From Clostridia bacterium (GTDB taxonomy: Bacteria > Bacillota > Clostridia > Christensenellales > Aristaeellaceae), in the NCBI GenBank assembly GCA_017937655.1, contig JAGBDE010000038.1, positions 1 through 64,000 of the forward strand: a DNA stretch of 64,000 bases. The letters are read 5' to 3'. Below, in pieces: positions 26,407 to 34,345 of this stretch (position 1 is the stretch's first letter; each line of letters starts with the position of its first letter). The translations under genes were made by a program, and so were the position numbers. The notes under the pieces are model-generated. The model had not been told where the DNA came from. It saw only the letters and a program-made list of their open reading frames with translations, and ran no database searches.

Positions 26407-26435
26407 TTGCCAAAAAACCTGAAAAATGCTATCAT
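26407..26435 (+). promoter_or_regulatory. Promoter of the M50-like protease gene
   Basis: TTGCCA (26407-26412), 17 bp, TATCAT (26430-26435). Transcription would start near 26442, which rules out the upstream ATG codons and supports the TTG start at 26476. Confidence 0.65.
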
Positions 26436-26475
26436 GCCCATTGTATACAATTTCCAAAAAGGTGGCGGATATTCC

Positions 26476-27636
26476 TTGCAAAACGAACAAACCACAAGCA
26501 AGAAAAAGAAAGGTGCATCCAAAATTCTGGGTTTTGCGGCATATATTCTTGTCTGCGCGCTGTTTGGCGTGGCGCTGGGCATTCTGCTAGATCAATCCGG
26601 CCAGAGTGACCTGCCTTTCGGTCAATACCTTGTGTCCCTACTTATTAACCTTCTGCTGATGTACCTGTCCATTTTTCTGCAGTTCATCATCCACGAAGGC
26701 GGACATCTGCTTTTTGGCCTCATGTCCGGTTACAGCTTTATCCTGTTTCGAATCGGCAGCCTGACGCTGGTGAAAACCGCCGACGGCCTGAAATTCAAGC
26801 GCATCAGCCTGGCAGGCACCGGCGGCCAGTGTCTGATGAGTCCTCCCGAATGGAACGACGGCAACTTCCCCTACAAGCTCTACAATCTGGGCGGCTTCCT
26901 GATGAACCTCATCAGCGCGGTCATCTTCTTTGTGGTGTTTTTGCTGGACCGGCACACGGCCTATCTGCCCTTTTTCAGCCTGTGCATGGCCGCCCTGGGC
27001 CTGGCCATCGGCCTGATGAACGGTATTCCCATGCGAATCGGCGGCGTGGATAACGACGGCTACAACGTTCTTTCCCTGGGCAAGGACAAGGCCGCCCGCT
27101 GGGCTTTCTGGATGCAGCTGCGTGCCAGCGCGGAGCTGGCCCTGGGCAAGGGCCTGGCCGACATGCCGGAAGAGTGGTTCGACATGCCCGAGGAAGGCTG
27201 GCAGGACAACGCTTTGACCGCCTCCATTCCCGTATTCCGGGAGAACCGCTTCATGGAAACCCAGGAGTTTGACAAGGCCAAGGAACTGGTGGATATGCTG
27301 CTGGATGAGCCCAACCAGCTGGCCCAGCTGTACAAGAACATGCTCCTCTGCGACCGGATGTACCTGGAATTGATCGGCGAATGCGACCATGCCAAGCTGG
27401 ACAGCTGGAACACCAAGGAACACAAGCAGTTCCGCCTGGCCATGAAAAACTACCTGACCATCATGCGCACGGAATACGCCTGGGCCCTGCTCAAAGAAAA
27501 AGACAGCGCAAAGGCGGAAAAGATCCTCCAGGCGTTTGAAAAGCGCGGCCCGTCCCACCCCAATCCGGGAGAAGTGGAAAGTGAGAGAAGACTGATTCTC
27601 ACCGCAAAAGAAAAGGCCGCTCAGCCCGAAGCCTAA
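26476..27636 (+). CDS. M50-like membrane metalloprotease
   Basis: A 386-residue protein with several N-terminal membrane helices. The zinc motif HEGGH (in QFIIHEGGHLLFGLM) lies within a hydrophobic helix, as in site-2-protease (M50) enzymes, and a later NDGYNVLSLG element stands where the family's third zinc ligand (often LDGG or NPDG) sits. The C-terminal ~190 residues are soluble and helical, possibly TPR-like. The start is probably TTG at 26476 after AAAGGTGG, based on the promoter position. It is followed at once by a small membrane protein gene. Substrate unknown. Confidence 0.7.
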   Translation: MQNEQTTSKKKKGASKILGFAAYILVCALFGVALGILLDQSGQSDLPFGQYLVSLLINLLLMYLSIFLQFIIHEGGHLLFGLMSGYSFILFRIGSLTLVKTADGLKFKRISLAGTGGQCLMSPPEWNDGNFPYKLYNLGGFLMNLISAVIFFVVFLLDRHTAYLPFFSLCMAALGLAIGLMNGIPMRIGGVDNDGYNVLSLGKDKAARWAFWMQLRASAELALGKGLADMPEEWFDMPEEGWQDNALTASIPVFRENRFMETQEFDKAKELVDMLLDEPNQLAQLYKNMLLCDRMYLELIGECDHAKLDSWNTKEHKQFRLAMKNYLTIMRTEYAWALLKEKDSAKAEKILQAFEKRGPSHPNPGEVESERRLILTAKEKAAQPEA

Positions 27637-27661
27637 GCGGCAAACCCCATTGGAGGATACG

Positions 27662-27868
27662 ATGAAATACGTGAAATACGCCGTTTTGGCGTTGTTGACG
27701 CTGGCCGCACTTTCCCTTTGCGGCACAGCCGTTCTGTGGATCATGGGCAAAATCCTGCATCTGACCTTCGACAACCTGCTTTTTGCCGGCTTCAAGGTAG
27801 GGCTGGTCGCCTGTGTACTTCTGGCCCTGTCCGAGCTTTGGAAGAAACGGCACCCCAAGAAAGTCTGA
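27662..27868 (+). CDS. Small two-helix membrane protein
   Basis: A 68-residue protein with two predicted membrane helices (YAVLALLTLAALSLCGTAVL and FKVGLVACVLLALSELW) and a basic tail (KKRHPKK). The ATG at 27662 follows GGAGG by 5 nt. It lies 25 bp after the M50-like gene and is probably co-transcribed with it, so it may be a partner or regulator of that protease. No family recognised. Confidence 0.65.
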   Translation: MKYVKYAVLALLTLAALSLCGTAVLWIMGKILHLTFDNLLFAGFKVGLVACVLLALSELWKKRHPKKV

Positions 27869-27873
27869 TTCCC

Positions 27874-28803
27874 TTACCTGGCGGCAATTTCCTCCATGGC
27901 GGCCTTGACCGCCGCTTCGTAAGCGTCCAGGCGGCTGGCCTTGTGGATGTGCTTCAGGGTCTTCTTTTCCAGGCCCTGACCCCGGCCCAGCATGGCCCAG
28001 ACCTCCTTCATTTTCATCAGCACAAACGCTTCCGTGCCGATGTCCCTTCTGTATCCATCATAAATCATTGCGTGGAAGGCTTCCAGCTTGTCCACGCTTT
28101 CTATTTCCCCATAACACATCCCCGCCAGGCCGGGATGCAGCAGGAAGCCACGGCCGCACATAATGCCGGAAATCATGGGGTGGCTTTCGTCAAACTCAAG
28201 GATCTGCTGGGCCGTGAAGAGATCGCCGTTGTATACAACGGGCGCGCGGCTCTCCTTTTCCGCATAGTGGAACCAGTCCAGGTGGACGCTGCCGCCGTAC
28301 TGCTCCTCCCGGACCCGGGGGTGCAGAATGAGCCGCTTCACAGGAAAATCGTTGTATACAGAAAGGATGCGCTCAAATTCCTCCGGCCTCTCCATGCCCA
28401 GCCGGCTTTTCAGCGAAATGGGCAGCGGGCAGCGGCTGAATACCTCGCTGAGGAAGTCGTGAAGTCCGTCCGGATCGGCCAGAAAGCCCGCGCCCCGGCC
28501 CTTTCGCACCACCGTGGAGGACGGGCAGCCCAGGTTCAGGTTCACTTCGTCGTAGCCCAAATCGCACAGAAGCTGCGCCGCCCAAAGGAAACTTTCCGGG
28601 TTGTTGGTCAAAATCTGGGGGATGGCGTGCACTCCCTGGTTGTTCTCCGGGTTGATATCGGCCCGCTCCCGGTGGGTCAGGGACTGATTCTTGGGGCAGA
28701 TGAAGGGCATGAAATATTCGTCCGCGGGGCGGAAGCAGGCCGCCTGCGCCCGCCGGAACAAATGATGCGCCACGCCTTCCATGGGCGCAAAGAACAGTTT
28801 CAC
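27874..28803 (-). CDS. dus: tRNA-dihydrouridine synthase
   Basis: A 309-residue FMN-dependent Dus enzyme that reduces uridines in the tRNA D-loop. The TIM-barrel start (FFAPMEGV), the catalytic Cys in NLNLGCPSSTVVRKGRGAG and the phosphate-binding loop NGDLFTA and CGRGFL are all present. The start is GTG at 28803 after AGGAGAG. It ends 5 bp from the convergent small membrane protein gene. The subfamily (DusA, B or C) was not assigned. Confidence 0.92.
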   Translation of the reverse strand: MKLFFAPMEGVAHHLFRRAQAACFRPADEYFMPFICPKNQSLTHRERADINPENNQGVHAIPQILTNNPESFLWAAQLLCDLGYDEVNLNLGCPSSTVVRKGRGAGFLADPDGLHDFLSEVFSRCPLPISLKSRLGMERPEEFERILSVYNDFPVKRLILHPRVREEQYGGSVHLDWFHYAEKESRAPVVYNGDLFTAQQILEFDESHPMISGIMCGRGFLLHPGLAGMCYGEIESVDKLEAFHAMIYDGYRRDIGTEAFVLMKMKEVWAMLGRGQGLEKKTLKHIHKASRLDAYEAAVKAAMEEIAAR

Positions 28804-28839
28804 GGAAAAATCTCTCCTGTCAAATTTACATTTTTCCTG

Positions 28840-28867
28840 TTGATGATAGCAGAAAACGTGGTAAAAT
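28840..28867 (+). promoter_or_regulatory. Promoter of the second AI-2E permease gene
   Basis: TTGATG (28840-28845), 16 bp, TAAAAT (28862-28867), 22 bp before the start codon at 28890. Confidence 0.5.
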
Positions 28868-28889
28868 GGAATGGAAAGGAAGGATTCCT

Positions 28890-30026
28890 ATGGAAAAAAA
28901 CAAACGGATTGATTATCTGATCATTGGCGTTATTCTCATTGTTGTATATATTGTTTTGCAGCATTTTGGCTCCATCTGGGGCTTTTTCCTCAAGCTGCTG
29001 GGCATTCTGACCCCGTTTTTGTTCGGATCTGCGCTGGCGTTCATCCTCAATGTGCCCATGCGCTTCTTTGAAAACAAAGTATTCGGCCGCATCAAGCCCC
29101 TCAAAAAGCACGATACCCTTCGCCGCATCCTGGCCCTGATCGTGACCCTGGCCCTGATTGCGCTGGTGGTTTACATCGTCACCTCTTTGCTGGTGCCGGA
29201 GATCACCTCCACGGTGGAGGGCATCCTGCAGATGCTGCCCAAGGCCCTTGAAAAACTGGACGCCTTCCTGGACGAAAAGGGCTACGACCTGGGCAACTAC
29301 CTGCAGACCACCATCCTGGGAGAGACCCCAGAACAGCTGCGGGAGCGCCTCAGCCAGGTGCTGGATTATGCTCTCAAGGGCGTGATCTACTCCACCGGCG
29401 TGATCGGCTCCATGTATTCGTCGCTGCTGCAGTTCTGCTTCACGCTGATGTTCACCTTCTTCATCCTGTTCTCCAAGGAGCGGCTGGCGCGGCAGTTCTG
29501 CAAGGCCGGCTACGCCTACCTTTCCGAAAAGCGGATGGACCGGCTGCGTGAAATTGCCTCGATGACCCAGCGCACTTTTGCCTCCTTCATTACCGGCCAG
29601 TGCCTGGAAGCGGTCATCCTGGGCGTGCTGTTCTTCCTGGCCATGTCCATCTTCAAGATGCCGTACGTGCTTTTGATCAGCGTGTTCATCGCCATCATGG
29701 CGCTGATTCCTGTGGTCGGCGCGTGGATCGGCTGCATCGTGGGCGCGCTGCTCATTTTGATGGTCAACCCCATGCAGGCGCTGGGCTTCGTCATCATGTT
29801 CATTATCATCCAGCAGCTGGAAGGCAACCTGATTTACCCCCACGTCATGGGCAACGCCATCGGCCTGCCCTCCATCTGGGTGCTGCTGGCTGTGGTTCTG
29901 GGCGACGGCTTGCTGGGCGTGATCGGCATGCTGCTGTTCATCCCGCTGACTTCCGTGATCTACACCCTGTTCCGGGAAAAGGTGAACCGGCGCATTGGGG
30001 AGCGGGGCCTGGAAGGGAAGGTCTGA
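28890..30026 (+). CDS. AI-2E family transporter
   Basis: A 378-residue permease with two N-terminal helices (YLIIGVILIVVYIVLQHF) and a C-terminal cluster that includes MALIPVVGAWIGCIVG, IQQLEGNLIYPHVMG and a final helix. These are hallmark motifs of the AI-2E exporter/TqsA-like family, and the QxxEGNxIxPxxMG box is canonical. The ATG at 28890 follows GGAAAGGAAGG. It is the second member of the family in this window, but unlike the one at 18637 it lacks the YtvI-like layout. Function unproven. A GNAT gene follows 4 bp later. Confidence 0.9.
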   Translation: MEKNKRIDYLIIGVILIVVYIVLQHFGSIWGFFLKLLGILTPFLFGSALAFILNVPMRFFENKVFGRIKPLKKHDTLRRILALIVTLALIALVVYIVTSLLVPEITSTVEGILQMLPKALEKLDAFLDEKGYDLGNYLQTTILGETPEQLRERLSQVLDYALKGVIYSTGVIGSMYSSLLQFCFTLMFTFFILFSKERLARQFCKAGYAYLSEKRMDRLREIASMTQRTFASFITGQCLEAVILGVLFFLAMSIFKMPYVLLISVFIAIMALIPVVGAWIGCIVGALLILMVNPMQALGFVIMFIIIQQLEGNLIYPHVMGNAIGLPSIWVLLAVVLGDGLLGVIGMLLFIPLTSVIYTLFREKVNRRIGERGLEGKV

Positions 30027-30030
30027 CCGC

Positions 30031-30522
30031 GTGAACGTGACCCTCACAAAAATGACCCCGGCGGAATATGCCGCATTCTGTGAACGCAGTGCCGCCGACT
30101 ACGCTGCCGACCTGCTGAAAACCCAGCCCCTCTCCCCGGAGGATGCGCTTTCTAAGGCCCAGCAGGAACTGGCCGACATGCTGCCTTTGGGGGCGGACAC
30201 GCCCGGCCATTTCCTCATGACCATCCGCGATGCGTCCGATGGCCAGCCTGTGGGGCTGATCTGGTATCTCTACGAACAGACCGACGGCGTGAACCAGGTT
30301 TTTCTCAGCGATTTCCTGATTGACGAAGCCCACCGCCGCAAGGGTTACGCCTCCGCAGCCCTGCGGGAAATGGCGCGCCTCGCCAAAGCTGATGGCTGCA
30401 CCGAGAGCGTCATCTACGTCTGGAAGCACAACCTGCCGGGGATCCGACTGTATGAAAAATGCGGGTATGTGGCCTTCCGCCAGGCAGATGACGGCATGTA
30501 TCTGAAAAAGAACATTAGCTGA
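30031..30522 (+). CDS. GNAT family N-acetyltransferase
   Basis: A 163-residue acetyltransferase. The acetyl-CoA-binding motif is visible as FLIDEAHRRKGYASAALREM and the C-terminal strand-helix as VWKHNLPGIRLYEKCGY. The GTG start at 30031 is 4 bp after the permease stop and the Shine-Dalgarno lies inside the permease gene, so it is co-transcribed. The acceptor substrate is not known. Confidence 0.85.
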   Translation: MNVTLTKMTPAEYAAFCERSAADYAADLLKTQPLSPEDALSKAQQELADMLPLGADTPGHFLMTIRDASDGQPVGLIWYLYEQTDGVNQVFLSDFLIDEAHRRKGYASAALREMARLAKADGCTESVIYVWKHNLPGIRLYEKCGYVAFRQADDGMYLKKNIS

Positions 30523-30537
30523 AACGCTGCGCAGGGC

Positions 30538-30611
30538 TTGTGGGCTCTGTCCACACCCGGCAGGGGGACGAAGGGAAGCTCGTGTCCAGCGGACACAACG
30601 CCGAAGGCGTT
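30538..30611. repeat. Dispersed repeat A, copy 1, with two small hairpins
   Basis: The motif TGGGCTCTGTCCACACCC (30541-30558) followed by GGCAGGGGGA is repeated with one change at 57472-57500. Next to it lie two tight hairpins, GTGTCC-agc-GGACAC (30582-30596) and AACGCC-gaa-GGCGTT (30597-30611). The region 30523-30674 holds no gene. Confidence 0.65.
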
Positions 30612-30674
30612 AGCGCCCCGCAGTCGTCAACCTCGGCCGGCGCTCCCCCACACCCCCCACATGACCAGTTCATG

Positions 30675-30710
30675 AAAACGCCATGTCTTCTTGCGAAAAC
30701 ATGGCGTTTT
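30675..30710. terminator. Bidirectional terminator after DUF421 gene
   Basis: A perfect 12-bp inverted repeat (AAAACGCCATGT / ACATGGCGTTTT) with a 12-nt loop begins 2 bp after the stop of the minus-strand DUF421 gene. It also faces the end of the plus-strand GNAT unit. Confidence 0.85.
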
Positions 30711-30711
30711 G

Positions 30712-31425
30712 TTATGCGTAATGTTTTTTCGGCTGCTGCTGGTCATGACGGCCGTAGACCGTCAGCTGGCCGTCCGCCACACAGGCCAGCAGCACATCCT
30801 TGTGGCCGTCGTAGCCCTGGGCTTTCAGCTGCTTGTCCAGCCAATTCTGATCAAAGCCAATGGCCGCAAGCCGTTTGGGGAACACCACCCCATCCATGAT
30901 CACCGCCACCTGGGGCCGTTCCTGCCTGGGCTGCAGCTGCAGATCCGCCGGTTCCACCGGGCGATACGCGCTCACCGGCAGGAAGGACAGCTTGCCGTTA
31001 ACCTCCAGGATGATCATCTCCAGCTGGCTCAGGTCGAAGTACCCCGCCGCGCGGCATTCCGCCAGCAGTTCGTTCAGATCCACCTTGGCCTTGCGCAGGC
31101 TGGCCAGGTACAGCTTGCCTTGGTCGTAAAGTACCAGCGGCGCACCCAAAAACAGCTTGCGGGCCTTGAGGGAATGGGTGTTGAGGATGTTGATCCCTAC
31201 CGCCGCCAGGGCATAGATGGCCATGGACTCCAGAATCAGCCAGCTTTCTGGGTCAGGATGGGCCGCCATCTCCGCTGCCAGCGACCCAAAGGATATCCCG
31301 ATAATGTAGTCAAACATGGTCAGCTGGCTCATCTGCCGGTTGCCCATGAGCTTGGTCAGCAAAAACAGCGCCACCAGCGACGCCAGGCACAGCGCCGCAA
31401 CCTTTGCCACATTTTCCCACATCAT
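30712..31425 (-). CDS. DUF421 family membrane protein (YetF type)
   Basis: A 237-residue protein with about three N-terminal membrane helices and a soluble C-terminal beta domain. YetF-like hallmarks are GNRQMSQLTMFDYIIGISFGS and, near residue 90, APLVLYDQGKL. The ATG at 31425 follows GAAGGGGGAG. DUF421 proteins are common in Firmicutes, and some are linked to sporulation or acid tolerance. The exact role is not known. It is a single gene ending at a strong terminator. Confidence 0.85.
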   Translation of the reverse strand: MMWENVAKVAALCLASLVALFLLTKLMGNRQMSQLTMFDYIIGISFGSLAAEMAAHPDPESWLILESMAIYALAAVGINILNTHSLKARKLFLGAPLVLYDQGKLYLASLRKAKVDLNELLAECRAAGYFDLSQLEMIILEVNGKLSFLPVSAYRPVEPADLQLQPRQERPQVAVIMDGVVFPKRLAAIGFDQNWLDKQLKAQGYDGHKDVLLACVADGQLTVYGRHDQQQPKKHYA

Positions 31426-31524
31426 GCCTTCTCCCCCTTCTTTTTCTTTATTCTGGCCTGTTTTTGCCGCCTTACACCACCCAAATAAAACTTCTTAAAT
31501 AATCCATACCAACCCTTGCAATGA

Positions 31525-31553
31525 TTGACTTTCTTCCCTGCCTGTGATACCAT
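31525..31553 (+). promoter_or_regulatory. Promoter of the sugar transferase / transketolase operon
   Basis: TTGACT (31525-31530), 17 bp, TACCAT (31548-31553), 47 bp before the sugar transferase start codon. Confidence 0.55.
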
Positions 31554-31600
31554 AAAAATGGTGCAATTTGTGCCACACCAATGCAGAAAGAGGCAAGAAA

Positions 31601-32332
31601 ATGTCGGCCACACAAGAAAAACGACAGGTTACCGGCGAGCTGCCCCGTTGGGACGGGCCCCTGAGCCATCCCTTCTACAGCAAGGTAGTGAAGCGCGCTT
31701 TGGACTTTATTCTGGCGCTTGTGCTGCTGCCCCCTTGCCTGATTCTGATGCTGCCCATCGCGCTGGCGGTGAAGCTGACCTCCAAGGGGCCCATCCTCTA
31801 CTCCGCGCCCCGGGGCGGCTATCATAACAAAACCTTCCACATTCTCAAGTTCCGCACCATGGTGGTGGGCGCGGACCGTTTCAGCTCCACCACTGCCTTC
31901 AACGATCCCCGGGTCACCAAAGTGGGCCGCATCCTCCGCATGACCAAGCTGGACGAGCTTCCGCAGCTGTTCAACATCCTGAAGGGCGAGATGTCCTTCA
32001 TCGGCCCCCGGCCGGAGGTGCTTCTCTACACCACCCAGTACACCCCGGAGCAGGAATGCATCCTTTGGGTACGGCCCGGCATCACCGATCCCAGCTCCAT
32101 CAAGCTCATCAGCCTGGACAAGGCCGTGGGCCACGACGACCCGGAAGGCACCTACGAACGGGAGATTTTGGGCGAAAAGAACCGCATGCGGGTCGAGTAC
32201 GCCACTACCCAGTGCTTTACCGGCGATTTCAAGATTTTCTTTGCCACCTTTGGCGCACTTTTCCGTAAACTGTTTGTGCCTGAACCCGCCGACGACGCGT
32301 CCCAGGCCGCAAACCAAGGAGGCCAACAATGA
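31601..32332 (+). CDS. Initiating sugar (phosphoglycosyl) transferase
   Basis: A 243-residue monotopic phosphoglycosyl transferase (WcaJ/PglC class). It has one membrane-reentrant helix ([19 protein letters not shown]), then the family motifs [29 protein letters not shown] and PRPE. Enzymes of this class move a sugar phosphate to undecaprenyl phosphate, the first step of a surface glycan. The ATG at 31601 follows AAAGAGG. Its stop overlaps the start of the transketolase N-subunit gene (ATGA). No glycosyltransferase cluster is nearby, which is unusual. Confidence 0.88.
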   Translation: MSATQEKRQVTGELPRWDGPLSHPFYSKVVKRALDFILALVLLPPCLILMLPIALAVKLTSKGPILYSAPRGGYHNKTFHILKFRTMVVGADRFSSTTAFNDPRVTKVGRILRMTKLDELPQLFNILKGEMSFIGPRPEVLLYTTQYTPEQECILWVRPGITDPSSIKLISLDKAVGHDDPEGTYEREILGEKNRMRVEYATTQCFTGDFKIFFATFGALFRKLFVPEPADDASQAANQGGQQ

Positions 32333-33156
32333 GTTTCATCAGCAGCAAAGAACTGGCTTACCGCATCCGCTGCCATGCGTTGGAAATGACCAACCGGGGC
32401 GGTACTTCCCACATCGGAAGTATCTTCTCCATGGCGGACATCGTTGCGGTGCTGTATGCGGACGTCCTGAATGTGGATCCCGCCAACCCCCGCAAACCCG
32501 ACCGTGACCGGCTGGTGCTCAGCAAGGGCCACGCCGGCGCCGGCATCTACGCCGCCCTGGCGGAGCGGGGCTTCTTCGACCCCGAGCAGCTCAAGACCCA
32601 TTGCCAGAACGGCAGCATCCTGTCCGGCCACGTCAGCCACAAGGGCGTTCCTGGCGTGGAAGCGTCCACCGGCTCCCTGGGCCAAGGCATGCCCATGGCC
32701 ATGGGTATGGCTATGGCCGCCAAGCTGAACGGCCAGAAGCATCATGTGCATTGCATCATCGGCGACGGCGAATGTGACGAAGGCGCTGTGTGGGAAACCG
32801 CACTCATCGCCAACCAGTACAAGCTGGACAACTTCATCGTCACCATTGACTTCAACAAGATCCAGTCTTTGGCCCCCGTGGAGGAGACCATCGCCCTGGA
32901 ACCCATGGATGACAAATGGCGCAGCTTCGGCTGGCATGTCATCCGGGTGGACGGTCACGACCACGACGCTCTCCACCGGGCCTACGACGAAGCCTGCGCT
33001 GCCCTGGGCGGCGGCAAGCCCGTTGTGGTCATTGCCGATACCATCAAGGGCAAGGGCGTCAGCTTTATGGAAAACGACGTGCTGTGGCATTATCGTACCG
33101 CCCGTGGCGAGGAGTACGACGCCGCCTGGAAGGAACTGGAGGCGCAGAAACCATGA
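32329..33156 (+). CDS. Transketolase N-terminal subunit
   Basis: A 275-residue thiamine diphosphate-binding subunit. Motifs are GHAGAGIYAALAERG, GSLGQGMPMAMGMA and the TPP/metal motif GDGECDEGAVWE with DFNKIQ. Split transketolases are encoded as two adjacent genes in many Firmicutes and Archaea, and here the C-terminal half follows with a 4-bp overlap. It moves two-carbon ketol units in the non-oxidative pentose phosphate pathway, or acts in a specialised sugar pathway given the glycan enzyme upstream. Confidence 0.92.
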   Translation: MSFISSKELAYRIRCHALEMTNRGGTSHIGSIFSMADIVAVLYADVLNVDPANPRKPDRDRLVLSKGHAGAGIYAALAERGFFDPEQLKTHCQNGSILSGHVSHKGVPGVEASTGSLGQGMPMAMGMAMAAKLNGQKHHVHCIIGDGECDEGAVWETALIANQYKLDNFIVTIDFNKIQSLAPVEETIALEPMDDKWRSFGWHVIRVDGHDHDALHRAYDEACAALGGGKPVVVIADTIKGKGVSFMENDVLWHYRTARGEEYDAAWKELEAQKP

Positions 33157-34088
33157 GAGATACGTTTACCCGCTGCCTGGAAAACTACGCCCGGGAGCAC
33201 AAAGAGCTGGTGCTGATCACCGGCGACCTGGGCTTTGGCGTGCTGCGCCAGTACATTGCGGAGTTCCCTGAGCAGTTCATCAACGCCGGCATTTCCGAGC
33301 AGGCCATGATGAGCATGGCTGCCGGTATGGCCCTGGAGGGCAAGACCGTGGTGGTGTACTCCATCGGCAACTTCCCCACCCTGCGCTGCCTGGAGCAGAT
33401 CCGCAACTGCTGCGCCTATCACAATGTGAATGTGAAAATCGTCTGCGTGGGCGCCGGCTTTGTGTACGGCACCCTGGGCATGACCCATCACGCCACGGAG
33501 GACATGAGCGCCCTGCGCCTGCTGCCCGGCGTGAAGGTTTACGCCCCTGCCGACGCCGTAGAAACCGAGGCCGTGATGAAGGTGTTCCTCAGCGAGCCCG
33601 GCGTTGCCTATCTGCGCATTGGCCGCGGCGGCGAGCCCATCAACCATGAGGAAGGCACGTTGGCCGACTACGCCACCGGCAAGGCCCTGGAGCAGTTCTC
33701 CGGCACCGACGCCTTTATCCTCACCGCCGGCGGCATCCTGCCCGACGCCATCCAGGCTTCCAAAATCCTGGCCCAGCAGGGCAAGAGCGTTGGCGTGGCC
33801 AGCTTCCCCACCATCAAGCCCCTGGACGAGGCCTACCTCAGCAAGCTGTGCCAGCAGGTGCCCGTCCTCTTTACCGCCGAGGAGCACACCATCGTGGGCG
33901 GCTTTGGCGGCGCTGTGTGCGAGTTCGTGGCAGGTCAGAAGGACAACCGGGCCCGCATCGTGCGCATCGGCCTCAACGATACCTACTGCGCCACCGTTGG
34001 CAACCAGCAGTACCTCAAGGCCCAGTTCGGCCTGGACGCCGAGGGCATCGCCCGCCGTGTCATGAGCGTGCTGGATGGGAATGAGTGA
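33153..34088 (+). CDS. Transketolase C-terminal subunit
   Basis: A 311-residue partner subunit carrying the pyrimidine-binding domain (FINAGISEQAMMSMAAGMA) and the C-terminal domain (ILTAGGILPDAIQASKIL, EEHTIVGGFGGAV). The conserved Glu in ISEQ activates the cofactor. ATG at 33153 overlaps the N-subunit stop codon. Stop at 34086-34088, followed by dispersed repeat B and a distant terminator at 34283. Confidence 0.92.
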   Translation: MRDTFTRCLENYAREHKELVLITGDLGFGVLRQYIAEFPEQFINAGISEQAMMSMAAGMALEGKTVVVYSIGNFPTLRCLEQIRNCCAYHNVNVKIVCVGAGFVYGTLGMTHHATEDMSALRLLPGVKVYAPADAVETEAVMKVFLSEPGVAYLRIGRGGEPINHEEGTLADYATGKALEQFSGTDAFILTAGGILPDAIQASKILAQQGKSVGVASFPTIKPLDEAYLSKLCQQVPVLFTAEEHTIVGGFGGAVCEFVAGQKDNRARIVRIGLNDTYCATVGNQQYLKAQFGLDAEGIARRVMSVLDGNE

Positions 34089-34116
34089 TTGTTTGTGAGG
34101 GTTTCCGGGAGGAATG

Positions 34117-34163
34117 CTTTTCTGAGAAAAGCACCCCTCCCGGGACCTCCCCGAAAAGCGCAT
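34117..34163. repeat. Dispersed repeat B, copy 1
   Basis: Begins with the hairpin CTTTTC-tga-GAAAAG (34117-34131), continues CACCCCTCCCGGGAC and ends CGAAAAGCGCAT. A near copy lies at 62342-62385. Both copies are followed further on by a TTTTGACTC-AAAAGAAA-type block (34322-34345 and 62482-62506). Confidence 0.7.
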
Positions 34164-34282
34164 ATTCGATTGACTGATGTGGTTCATCAGTCTGTTTTTT
34201 TGTGATGGGGGTATAGGCTTTTCTGAGAAGCAAGTTGCGACTAACCGCCCGCAACCTCGAAAAAATACACAACCAATAAAAG

Positions 34283-34327
34283 AAACCGGTCTTCCACCCC
34301 AAACCAGGGTAGAAGCCGGTTTTCTTT
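34283..34327. terminator. Bidirectional terminator between transketolase and TPM genes
   Basis: AAACCGG...CCGGTTTTCTTTT with further pairing inside (CTTC / GAAG and ACCC / GGGT). It lies 18 bp after the minus-strand TPM gene and may also end the transketolase transcript. Confidence 0.7.
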
Positions 34328-34345
34328 TGACTCAAAAGAAAGAAG

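Noticed and set aside
24428..26422. Plus-strand open frame of 664 codons opposite glnS
   Set aside because: Same reason: antisense shadow of a clear synthetase gene, crossing its terminator.
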